64,000 bases of DNA from Haloferax mucosum ATCC BAA-1512 (GTDB lineage: Archaea > Halobacteriota > Halobacteria > Halobacteriales > Haloferacaceae). The notes beneath the pieces were generated by a model that saw only the letters and a program-made list of their open reading frames with translations, did no database searches and was not told the origin of the DNA. Location of the stretch: NCBI RefSeq assembly GCF_000337815.1, contig NZ_AOLN01000001.1, forward strand, positions 300,211-364,210, read 5' to 3'. Both the position numbers and the translations under genes were made by a program. Of this stretch, positions 8,206 to 15,520 are shown one piece after another (position 1 is the first letter of the stretch; each line of letters begins with the position of its first letter).

Positions 8206-10130
8206 CCGACGAACCCTCTACCGACGGCGACTCGTCCAGCGACCGCGACGGAATTCGGGCGCGACTGGCCCATCTCTGGACGCAACTCGTCGCACACGCC
8301 CGCGCCGTAACCAGAATCGCCCGCTGGGAGGTGTCGCGCTCGGCCGGGACGGTTGACCGCCGCACCGCCGTTCTCGGACTCGTCGCTCTCGTCGTCGCCG
8401 GTGGAATCGCCGCTGGAGCGGCGGGCGGCGGCGTCGCCCTCGACCGCGACCTCTACCGAGTCGGCATCGCCGCCGATAGCCCGTATTACGACGCAGTCGA
8501 GCAGTCGCCGACGCTCGACCCGCGACCGATCTCCGACGCGAACGTCGAACTCATCGTCACCGAACGACACGTCTCAGTCGCCGACACGCGGACCGGTGAC
8601 GCGGCCTACGGGGCGTTCCGCGACGCGGTCGAATCGTACAACGAACGACAGATGCTCGCCGAGGAGAACGAATCCGCGGCGTTCCCCGTCGTCGTCACGC
8701 TCCAGTACCGAGAGCGCGGTGCACTCGTTCCCGCAGGGAGTCGCGTCGATGGCGGGTCGGGAGGCGCGGGCACTGCAGGTGACTCCGCCGGCCCGTCGGG
8801 TACTGACGGAGCGGGCGAGAGCGATTCGCCAGCCGACACGACGACCGGCGACGGTTCGGTCGGAACCGGTCCGAGCGCGTCCGATGCGGCGGCCGCAGAC
8901 GACGGCGAAGTCGGCGCACCCCCGCTCGGCGGCGCGGCAAGTCTCTTCGGCGGCGACACGAGCGGTTCGCCCGCGAACATCAACCCGCCGTTTCCCTTCG
9001 CGTCGCTCGTCCTCGCGTTCGCCTTTCTCGTGCCGATGAACTTCGTGATTCAGGCCTACGGGTCGAGCATCCTCAACGAGCGAATTAATCGGCGCGGCGA
9101 ACTTCTGTTGGTCGCACCCGTCTCGCCGGGTGATATCGTCGCCGGAAAGACGCTCCCGTATCTGCTCGGCACGGTCGCAATCACCACCGTCATCGCGGCG
9201 GCCGTCGGCGGTGGTCTCGTCTCCATCGCGGCCGTCGTCCCGGTCGGACTCCTGTTTCTCTCCGCGACGTTCGTCGGCGCGATGTTCGCCCGCTCGTTCA
9301 AAGAACTCACGTTCGTCACGGTGACTGTCTCGGTCTTCTTGACGACCTACACGTTCGTTCCGGCCATCTTCACGAACGTCACGCCAATCGCGCTCATCTC
9401 GCCGCTGACGCTCGTCGTCCGCGACTTGGGCGGCGGGTCAATCCCACTCGGTGAGTTCGCCTTCTCGGTCGCTCCGATTCTCCTCGCCGCGGTCGTGTTG
9501 TTCCTCCTCGGCACCGGCGTCTACCGCGAAGAAGACATGTTCACCCAGCGGTCGGTCCCGCTCAAGTTCCTCGACGCGCTCGACAGTCGCATCTCGCGCC
9601 CGCGTTCCGTCGCGTCGCTGTCGGCGCTGTCGATTCCGTTCGTCTTCATCGCCGAACTCCTCGCTATCGCCGTGTTGTTCATCCTCCCAATCGACGTGAC
9701 CGTCCCGCTCGTCCTCGTCGCGGTCGCGGTCGTCGAAGAATTCGCAAAGAGCCTTCACGTCTACGCGGCCTTCGAGAAGGGCCGATTCGCGCGGACGATT
9801 CGAACGTCGCTCGTCCTCGGCGGACTGTCGGGTCTCGGCTTCTTCGTGGGCGAGAAGTTCACCGCCATCGCACAAATCGCCGGACTGCAATCGCTGACGC
9901 TCGGACAGACCGCGTTCGCGCCCGCCGGTATCGGCCTCGCCGACTCCGCAGGGGTGGTCCCGCTCGTCGCGGTCGGCTTGCTCCTCGCACCGCTCGTGCT
10001 TCACGCCGTAACGGCGAGCGTCACCGCGCTGGGCGCAAGCCGAAGTAAATCCGCCTACGCCCTCTCGCTCGTCGGCGCGATTGCGATTCACCTCGTCTAC
10101 AACCTTCAGGTGGTGTCGTTCCTTGGGTAG
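8202..10130 (+). CDS. ABC-2 permease fused to a PrsW-type intramembrane protease domain
   Basis: This 642-residue protein starts at a GTG overlapping the ATPase stop. Residues 1-430 are an ABC-2 permease: one N-terminal helix, a large extracytoplasmic domain with a Gly/Ser/Asp-rich linker (about 180-260), then five or six helices. The last 190 residues hold the spaced motifs of PrsW glutamic intramembrane proteases. These are EExxK at E512-E513-K516, a glutamate in GFFVGE (E551), a helix histidine (H601 in LVLHAV) and H630 in AIHLVYN. Such proteases in bacteria cut anti-sigma factors. The fusion suggests a protease tied to export, but proteolysis is inferred from motifs only. Confidence 0.8.
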   Translation: MTDEPSTDGDSSSDRDGIRARLAHLWTQLVAHARAVTRIARWEVSRSAGTVDRRTAVLGLVALVVAGGIAAGAAGGGVALDRDLYRVGIAADSPYYDAVEQSPTLDPRPISDANVELIVTERHVSVADTRTGDAAYGAFRDAVESYNERQMLAEENESAAFPVVVTLQYRERGALVPAGSRVDGGSGGAGTAGDSAGPSGTDGAGESDSPADTTTGDGSVGTGPSASDAAAADDGEVGAPPLGGAASLFGGDTSGSPANINPPFPFASLVLAFAFLVPMNFVIQAYGSSILNERINRRGELLLVAPVSPGDIVAGKTLPYLLGTVAITTVIAAAVGGGLVSIAAVVPVGLLFLSATFVGAMFARSFKELTFVTVTVSVFLTTYTFVPAIFTNVTPIALISPLTLVVRDLGGGSIPLGEFAFSVAPILLAAVVLFLLGTGVYREEDMFTQRSVPLKFLDALDSRISRPRSVASLSALSIPFVFIAELLAIAVLFILPIDVTVPLVLVAVAVVEEFAKSLHVYAAFEKGRFARTIRTSLVLGGLSGLGFFVGEKFTAIAQIAGLQSLTLGQTAFAPAGIGLADSAGVVPLVAVGLLLAPLVLHAVTASVTALGASRSKSAYALSLVGAIAIHLVYNLQVVSFLG

Positions 10131-11181
10131 TCCGCGATTCACCATCGCTCGGCGCGAACTCGACAGTTTACGAAAGGAGAAAACCATCGTGTTGGCGCTG
10201 GCGATTCAGCTCTTCGTGGCGGCGTTTTCATCGTTCCTCGTCGTCGGTCTCGTCTCCCTGTACGACCCCGGCGCGGCGAGCTATCAGGTCGATGTCGCCA
10301 TCGCCGGCGACGAAGACGCTGTTGACGACTTATTACGCGCCGTCGGCTCCGAATCCGGACTCAACGGACGCATCTACACGTCTCAATCCACCGCGATGAC
10401 GGCCTTCGAAGAACGGCAGGTCGATGCCGTCTTACGGGCATCGACGGGCGAAGACGGGCGCATACAGGTCGCCGCGGTCGCGCCTGATACCGGCGTGGAG
10501 ACGACCGCAGTCGTCGTTAGACTCCGTGGCGCGCTCCGCGAACTGGAACGAACCGAGCGCGCCGAGCGGAGTCCGTTCCTCTCCACCACGCCGCTTCCCG
10601 TGCCGACAGCAATCGAGTCGAGTCCGTATTTCGGCTTTACCTACACGGTGCTCGTCCCGCTTTTGTTGTTCTTGCCCGTGTTCATCTCCGGGTCGCTCGT
10701 CGTAGACTCGCTGACCGAAGAGGTCGCCCGCGGGACGCTCGAACTGCTTCGGGTTGCACCAGTGAGTTTCTCGACCGTCGTCGATGGAAAACTCCTCGCC
10801 GCGGGCGGGTTAGCCCCGATTCAGGCGGTCGCGTGGATGTTCTTGCTCCAACTGAATGGGACCGCCATCGCCAACCTGCCGTGGCTGTTCGGAATGGTCG
10901 CCGGGCTCTCGGCTGTGGTCGTCACGCTCGGCGCGACCGTCGCAATCACGGCACCCGACCGCCGCACGTCGCAACTGCTCTACTCGCTCGGCGTGTTGCT
11001 CGTCTTCGCCGGAACGTCGCTCCTACCGCTCAACCCTGCGAACTCGGCGGCGAAGTTGGCACTCGGAACCGCAGGCGTCGGCCCGCGGGCGGCCGTTCTT
11101 GGTCTCGTCGGAGTCGGTCTCGTCGGACTCGTCGGGTTGCGAGTCGTCGTCTCCCGGGTTGACCCGAACGAACTCGGATAA
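10123..11181 (+). CDS. ABC-2 type exporter, second permease
   Basis: This 352-residue permease has one N-terminal helix (EKTIVLALAIQLFVAAFSSF), an extracytoplasmic domain of about 130 residues and then six helices. It carries the characteristic SLTEEVARGTLELLRVAPVS loop of ABC-2 permeases. A TTG at 10123 overlapping the upstream stop gives a start (MGSPRFTIARRELDSL) that matches the usual N-terminal amphipathic helix. Any ATG would be far inside, so the TTG is preferred. It completes the ATPase/permease/permease set. Confidence 0.85.
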   Translation: MGSPRFTIARRELDSLRKEKTIVLALAIQLFVAAFSSFLVVGLVSLYDPGAASYQVDVAIAGDEDAVDDLLRAVGSESGLNGRIYTSQSTAMTAFEERQVDAVLRASTGEDGRIQVAAVAPDTGVETTAVVVRLRGALRELERTERAERSPFLSTTPLPVPTAIESSPYFGFTYTVLVPLLLFLPVFISGSLVVDSLTEEVARGTLELLRVAPVSFSTVVDGKLLAAGGLAPIQAVAWMFLLQLNGTAIANLPWLFGMVAGLSAVVVTLGATVAITAPDRRTSQLLYSLGVLLVFAGTSLLPLNPANSAAKLALGTAGVGPRAAVLGLVGVGLVGLVGLRVVVSRVDPNELG

Positions 11182-11303
11182 CGGCACTCTGCGGGCGGAG
11201 ATAGCTTCGTGGTTCCGACCCACGTTCTCGATTGCTTTCGCGCAGGCAACTGAGGCCGCTTGCCACCGGAACGCGTACATGTCCGGAGTCCGAGGGGCGA
11301 CAT

Positions 11304-11642
11304 ATGGCACTCGGAGGAACCGCAAAGAAGCTCCAGAAGGTCGCAGAGATGGCCGAAGACGTATACAAGAAGCTCAACGAGTTGCGCGAGCAAATCGTCG
11401 AGGTCCGCGAGACGGTCACAGAGACGAAAGCGCGAGTTGACCGTCTCGAATCCGAAAACGCCGAACAGCGGGCGATTCTCGAAGCGATTGCCGAGGACCA
11501 GGGCATCGACCTCGACGCGGCCGTCGCACAGGCGCACATCACCCAAGCGGAGGACGAGTCCGAAGCCGACGCGACCGGTGACGAGTCTTCTGACGACGTG
11601 ACGACCGGGACCCGCGACGAATCCACATCGGCCGACCAGTAG
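11304..11642 (+). CDS. Coiled-coil protein, DUF5798-like
   Basis: The 112-residue acidic protein begins MALGGTAKKLQKVAEMAED. A long coiled coil follows (about residues 20-75, heptads such as LREQIVEVRETVTETK and RVDRLE), then an EDQGID segment and an unstructured D/E/S/T tail. It resembles the haloarchaeal DUF5798 family, whose role is unknown. The ATG at 11304 is chosen because the family-like start MALGGTAKK sits there and the upstream frame is arginine-rich noise. Confidence 0.75.
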   Translation: MALGGTAKKLQKVAEMAEDVYKKLNELREQIVEVRETVTETKARVDRLESENAEQRAILEAIAEDQGIDLDAAVAQAHITQAEDESEADATGDESSDDVTTGTRDESTSADQ

Positions 11643-11715
11643 CGTTCGGAGCCTCGATTTCTCCGCGAATTTCGAACGACGGCTCCCGCGACGAGCGGAT
11701 GGAAACGTTCAGGAA

Positions 11716-11736
11716 CGGGGGCAACATTTGCCCCCG
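11716..11736. promoter_or_regulatory. Perfect 9-bp inverted repeat before the cysteine synthase-like gene
   Basis: The arms CGGGGGCAA (11716-11724) and TTGCCCCCG (11728-11736) are separated by CAT and end one base before the ATG at 11738. It could be an operator for a dimeric regulator or an mRNA hairpin close to the start codon. The base pairing is seen; the function is inference. Confidence 0.55.
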
Positions 11737-11737
11737 T

Positions 11738-12718
11738 ATGACCACGCACCGCGAACCGTTCGACTCGGTGCTCGACACCATCGGTGAGACGCCGCTCGTT
11801 CGGGTGCAAGAATCACCCGACGAGGTGCCCGTCTACGCCAAACTCGAGTCGTTCAATCCCGGCGCGAGCATCAAAGACCGCATCGGGAAGTATATGCTCG
11901 AACAGATGCTCGAATCGGGCGAACTCCCCGAAGGCGGGACCGTTATCGAGCCGACCGCCGGTAACACCGGTATCGGACTCGCCGTCGCCGCCGGACAACT
12001 CGGTATCCGCGCCGTCTTCGTCGTTCCCGAGCGTTTCAGCGTCGAAAAACAGACGCTCATGCGCGCGCTCGGCGCCGACGTGGTGAACACGCCTACCGAA
12101 GACGACATGGCTGGCGCTATCGAACGCGCTCACCAACTCGCCGACGAACTCGACGACGCGGTCGTCCCACAACAGTTCTCGAACCCGCTGAACCCCGAGG
12201 CGCACTACGAGACGACCGCCCCGGAAGTTTACGACGCGCTCGACGACGAAGTCGGTGCGCTCGTCGCCGGATGCGGAACCGCTGGCACGCTCATGGGAAT
12301 GGCACGATACGGCCGCGAACACCACGAAGACACCTTCGTCACCGCCGTCGAGCCTACGGGGTCGCTCTACTCGACGCTTCACGACCGCGACGTGGAGGAA
12401 GCACCCTACAAGACCGAAGGTATCGGCACACACGACACCGATACGAACGAACTATTCGACCCCGAGTTAGTCAACGAAATCGTCCAGATTTCTGACCGCG
12501 ACAGCCACGCGGAGATGCAACGACTCGCCGCAGAAGAGGGGCATCTCGTCGCGTCGAGTGCGGCCGCGAACTCTCTCGCCGCGCTCGACGTGGCCGAACG
12601 CGCCGCCACCGGTGAAATCGACCTCCCGTACGATTCTGTCGTCACCGTCTTCCCCGACTCCTCGGAGCGCTACCTTTCGAAGGGTATCTACGGCGACTTC
12701 GAGTCGTGGGAAGGATAA
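11738..12718 (+). CDS. cysK: Cysteine synthase-family PLP enzyme
   Basis: The 326-residue beta-family PLP enzyme probably makes cysteine from O-acetylserine or O-phosphoserine and sulfide. The PLP lysine is K46 in ASIKDR. The substrate loop PTAGNTG is at 73-79; many CysK proteins have TSGNTG here. The phosphate-binding loop GCGTAGT is present. The closing sequence DSSERYLSKGIY matches the family. The family also includes cystathionine beta-synthase-like members, and substrate preference cannot be set from sequence alone. A perfect inverted repeat sits directly before the start. Confidence 0.85.
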   Translation: MTTHREPFDSVLDTIGETPLVRVQESPDEVPVYAKLESFNPGASIKDRIGKYMLEQMLESGELPEGGTVIEPTAGNTGIGLAVAAGQLGIRAVFVVPERFSVEKQTLMRALGADVVNTPTEDDMAGAIERAHQLADELDDAVVPQQFSNPLNPEAHYETTAPEVYDALDDEVGALVAGCGTAGTLMGMARYGREHHEDTFVTAVEPTGSLYSTLHDRDVEEAPYKTEGIGTHDTDTNELFDPELVNEIVQISDRDSHAEMQRLAAEEGHLVASSAAANSLAALDVAERAATGEIDLPYDSVVTVFPDSSERYLSKGIYGDFESWEG

Positions 12719-12748
12719 CAGGAAGCTTCCGCTCGTTCTGACTCGATT

Positions 12749-13171
12749 TTATCCGACGAGCCGCGAGTGTTCGACTTTGAAACACGTGTCCTGAACGTAG
12801 TCGAGACCGGCCGCTTCGGCACGTGCACCAGCCTCGTCGTCTCGGATACCGAGTTGGAGCCAGACGGCTTCGATGTCGCCGCGGGACTCGGCACGGTCGA
12901 TGGCGTCGTCTACGATGTCTCCCGCTTCGGCAGACGGCCGGAACACGTCTACGAGGTCGATATCCGCTTCGACGTCTTCGAGCGAGTCGTACGCGGTCTC
13001 TCCGAGGATTTCGTCGTGGAATGGATTGACCGGAATCACTCGGTAGCCGTGTCGTTGCATGTACGCGGGAATATCGTGTGCCGCCTTTCCTTCGGTCGCA
13101 GAACAGCCGACGACGGCGATTGTTTCGTGGTCGAAGAGCGCGCGCAACGCCTCGTCACTCGTGATGGGCAT
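12749..13171 (-). CDS. CoA-binding Rossmann protein (YccU-like)
   Basis: The 140-residue protein begins MPITSDEALRALFDHETIAVVG and contains the CoA-binding fold seen in YccU-type proteins and in the N-terminus of succinyl-CoA synthetase alpha. Motifs are VVGCSATEGKAAHDIPAYMQ, VIPVNP, DLVDVFRP and AVWLQLGI. It ends with CFKVEHSRL, as in this family. Ligand binding is a family expectation; the cellular role is unknown. The ATG at 13171 is used because upstream residues do not fit. Confidence 0.85.
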   Translation of the reverse strand: MPITSDEALRALFDHETIAVVGCSATEGKAAHDIPAYMQRHGYRVIPVNPFHDEILGETAYDSLEDVEADIDLVDVFRPSAEAGDIVDDAIDRAESRGDIEAVWLQLGIRDDEAGARAEAAGLDYVQDTCFKVEHSRLVG

Positions 13172-13337
13172 AGTCGTGTGATGACGGCCAGCGGATAAAA
13201 AATCAAGGCGAGCGTGCGTTCCAGGTGCAGTCGCTCTGTCGGATGCTGGGCGACACCGTATGGTGCACTGAAGAATACAAAACAACACGCTACGGAGATG
13301 GAACTCTACGACGAGCGGCGTCGAAACAGAAGATTCG

Positions 13338-13949
13338 TTAGTGGTCGGCGAGGCGGATGTCGGGTGCGGCGTCCTCGTGGGTCGTAATAATGCCGTCGAA
13401 CAGCTGTTTGATGGTATTCATCGTCCGGTCGTCGTGGGCTTCGGCGTCGATAACGAACAGTCCGAGTCCACCGACGCTCTGAATGCGTCCGGTAAAGACG
13501 TGGAGGAATCGGAACACCGTCTGGAGGTCGGCGTACATCAGGAGTGTCGAAAGCGAGTGCAGTACGATTCGGTTCTGCTCTAACCCGCGTTCTTGATAGA
13601 ACTCCTGGAGGACCTCGGAAAGCTTGATTCCGATACCGGTCATGTCAACCGGAGACGACGTGTATCTGATGCGCTCGTCGTCGCGGACCTCGCCGACGCC
13701 TTGCTGTTTGGTCACACAATCGATGACCGAGACGGGGTGCTTTTCGTACTCGACGCGCTTGCCGAAGTCCTTGAGGATGCGGTCTGCGCCGTCTTTCGTC
13801 GTGACGATAATTGCGCCGTCCTCGCTTCGTGTCCCCTCCGCAAGAATATCGAGCGCCAGCGACCGCTTGCCAGTCAGCGGCGGGCCACTGATAAGCAGGT
13901 TCGTTCCCGGTTCGACCTCGGTGTCAAGGTCCGCGCCAAGCTTATACAT
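13338..13949 (-). CDS. RecA/KaiC-like ATPase domain protein
   Basis: The 203-residue protein starts MYKLGADLDTEVEPGTNLLISG. It has a Walker A-like GPPLTGKRSLA (about residues 22-32), sensor-like IIVTTKDGA, a hydrophobic Walker B-like strand (RIVLHSLSTLLMY) and a final FVIDAEAHDDRTM region. This is the compact RecA-like fold common in haloarchaea and often linked to signalling. The start overlaps the previous small gene by 8 bases, so it belongs to an operon with the 65-residue gene and ubiA. Confidence 0.75.
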   Translation of the reverse strand: MYKLGADLDTEVEPGTNLLISGPPLTGKRSLALDILAEGTRSEDGAIIVTTKDGADRILKDFGKRVEYEKHPVSVIDCVTKQQGVGEVRDDERIRYTSSPVDMTGIGIKLSEVLQEFYQERGLEQNRIVLHSLSTLLMYADLQTVFRFLHVFTGRIQSVGGLGLFVIDAEAHDDRTMNTIKQLFDGIITTHEDAAPDIRLADH

Positions 13950-14139
13950 GCGAGTACCTCGGCTCAGTGTCGCCGACTCCGAGGGGCACAATCGCATGAC
14001 GCTTCCGCTCGCCGGGAGTCATCGGATAGTACGACCATACGGTGAACTGGTAATATTCTTTTTGATTGGAGAGTCGGATGTTCTCACTGTCGGGACGTTC
14101 TCCTGAGAGTGTTACGGTCTCGCTAGATTCGCTCGTCAT
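13942..14139 (-). CDS. 65-residue conserved-looking protein between ubiA and the ATPase
   Basis: This small gene starts with an ATG overlapping the ubiA stop as ATGA and ends 8 bases inside the following ATPase gene. The peptide runs MTSESSETVTLSGERPDSEN, then IRLSNQKEYYQFTVWSYYPM, then TPGERKRHAIVPLGVGDTEP and RYSHV. Its central aromatic segment YYQFTVWSYYPM looks structured. I do not recognise the family. The double overlap is strong evidence that it is translated. The context suggests it acts with the RecA-like ATPase, possibly as a partner. Confidence 0.75.
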   Translation of the reverse strand: MTSESSETVTLSGERPDSENIRLSNQKEYYQFTVWSYYPMTPGERKRHAIVPLGVGDTEPRYSHV

Positions 14140-14987
14140 GGGGCGACCCCCAAAGATGCGGCTCGGCCGACGATAAACGCGAACGCGGCCAGAAACATGC
14201 CGTGTTTGAGTCGGCGCTGTGCGAGGGGTGGGTCGTCGAACGACTGCGCGATAGCCACGAGCATCACGATATCGGCTGGGACGACCAATCCGAGATACGC
14301 CACTCCGAACGCGCCGTTGAGAAACGGCACCGCGCTCGCGGCGACGGCAACGAGGAGCACAGCGCCGCCGAGAAACAGCGACGTCTGCTCGCCGACGACG
14401 ATTGGAAGCGTTCGAAGCCCCTCTTTTTTGTCGCCGGCGATGTCCTCTACGTCTTTGACGATTTCGCGGGTGAGCGTCGCCAGCGCGGCGAGCAGACACA
14501 ACACGAGCGCGCCGAGCGGGTTGCCGATGGCGGCTCCGCCAAAGAGGAACGTCGAGCCCGTAAGTGCGGCGACGACCACGTTTCCGACACCCGGTAGCCC
14601 TTTGAAAAACTCCGTGTAGGCGAGCAGTGCGACGAGGTTTACTACCGCGATGGCAATCGCAGTGAGCGGTAAGATGAGCGCCGAGACGATGGCCCCGCCG
14701 AACAGCGCGACGCTGAACCACTTGGCCCCCGCGGGCGTGACTGCTCCGCGGGGAATCGGTCTATCCGGCCGGTTGACACGGTCGATATCGCGGTCGAAGT
14801 AATCGTTGACCACATTGCCCGCGCCCGTAGCGAACACGGTTGCGAGGACCGCGGCGACGACGACGAGCGTATCACCGAGTGACGCCCCGGCGACGAACGC
14901 CCCCGTAAAGGTGAGGACGCCCGCGGCGACGGCGTTTCCCGGTCGGGTGAGTTCGACGAACCCACGCGCCCGCGCTCCGAGAGACAT
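14136..14987 (-). CDS. ubiA: Geranylgeranylglycerol-phosphate geranylgeranyltransferase (UbiA family)
   Basis: The 283-residue integral membrane prenyltransferase probably adds the second geranylgeranyl chain to make digeranylgeranylglyceryl phosphate, a step in archaeal lipid synthesis. The first aspartate motif NDYFDRDID is at 61-69, followed by RVNRPDRPIP. The second is DVEDIAGDKKEGLRTLP. About eight helices are present. The ATG at 14987 fits a TATA box 28 bases upstream. Other UbiA enzymes use aromatic acceptors, so the substrate is inferred from the archaeal family pattern. Confidence 0.85.
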   Translation of the reverse strand: MSLGARARGFVELTRPGNAVAAGVLTFTGAFVAGASLGDTLVVVAAVLATVFATGAGNVVNDYFDRDIDRVNRPDRPIPRGAVTPAGAKWFSVALFGGAIVSALILPLTAIAIAVVNLVALLAYTEFFKGLPGVGNVVVAALTGSTFLFGGAAIGNPLGALVLCLLAALATLTREIVKDVEDIAGDKKEGLRTLPIVVGEQTSLFLGGAVLLVAVAASAVPFLNGAFGVAYLGLVVPADIVMLVAIAQSFDDPPLAQRRLKHGMFLAAFAFIVGRAASLGVAP

Positions 14988-15010
14988 ACCGGGTACTGTA
15001 TTGAGGGTAG

Positions 15011-15020
15011 GTATAAAAGG
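15011..15020 (-). promoter_or_regulatory. TATA box for ubiA
   Basis: On the minus strand this reads CCTTTTATAC, centred 28 bases before the ATG at 14987. It points to a leaderless transcript covering ubiA, the 65-residue gene and the ATPase gene. Confidence 0.6.
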
Positions 15021-15048
15021 CGCGGAGTCGCCGCCGCGAATCAATCCA

Positions 15049-15055
15049 TTTAAAA
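15049..15055 (+). promoter_or_regulatory. TATA box for tRNA-Arg
   Basis: TTTAAAA lies about 30 bases before the tRNA 5' end, leaving a short 5' leader for RNase P. It is divergent from the ubiA promoter 30 bases away. Confidence 0.55.
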
Positions 15056-15081
15056 CAATCCGCAACAGACGAAGTTGTGTA

Positions 15082-15156
15082 GGGCGCTTAGCTCAGTCTG
15101 GACAGAGTGCTTGGCTTCGGACCAAGTTGCCGTGGGTTCAAATCCTGCAGCGCCCA
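15082..15156 (+). tRNA. tRNA-Arg (anticodon TCG)
   Basis: A full cloverleaf can be drawn. The acceptor stem GGGCGCT pairs with AGCGCCC, with discriminator A at 15156. The D stem is GCTC/GAGT with one G-T pair. The anticodon stem CTTGG/CCAAG encloses the loop CTTCGGA, giving anticodon TCG (reads CGA). The variable loop is TTGCC. The T arm is GTGGG-TTCAAAT-CCTGC. No intron and no encoded CCA are present. The sequence after it is more AT-rich and atypical, so this tRNA may be an integration site. Confidence 0.95.
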
Positions 15157-15166
15157 TGATTCTCCG

Positions 15167-15520
15167 TCATGTTGTGAAGCCCAGTAAAATCGCCGCACAA
15201 GCTGGATTCATCACCCTCACACATCGTTTCTCAGGTCGATTTGAACACGTCACACCATGCGCCTCCACTACGTCTTGCGATTCGCTAGAGCCGTTCGTGC
15301 GTGATGTATTGAACCCCCAGAAGCACTTACACTCGTGAACAGTTCCGTCCTCATCTTCCGGAAGGCGGAGATGCGAATCAGCGGCCACTGCGTCTTTGAG
15401 CTACGAGGCGTCGATGAAGACCAACCCGCCCTCAAAATCCGCCACCGAGAAGAAACTAGAACCGCGCTCAAAAACGAAGAAGACGGCGATCGGGATGTCT
15501 TGGTTGCTCCGACCCGGTTG
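15167..15520 (-). pseudogene. Possible decayed ORF between the beta-helix gene and tRNA-Arg
   Basis: One minus-strand frame reads like protein on both sides of an in-frame TAG. The upstream part includes IPIAVFFVFERGSSFF and VADFEGGLVFIDAS; after the stop it continues AADSHLRLPEDEDGTVHECK and ends LLGFTT before TGA. It lies directly behind, and in frame with, the stop codon of the beta-helix gene. No start codon and no family were recognised. It may be a gene fragment left in the accessory segment, or chance. Low confidence. Confidence 0.25.
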
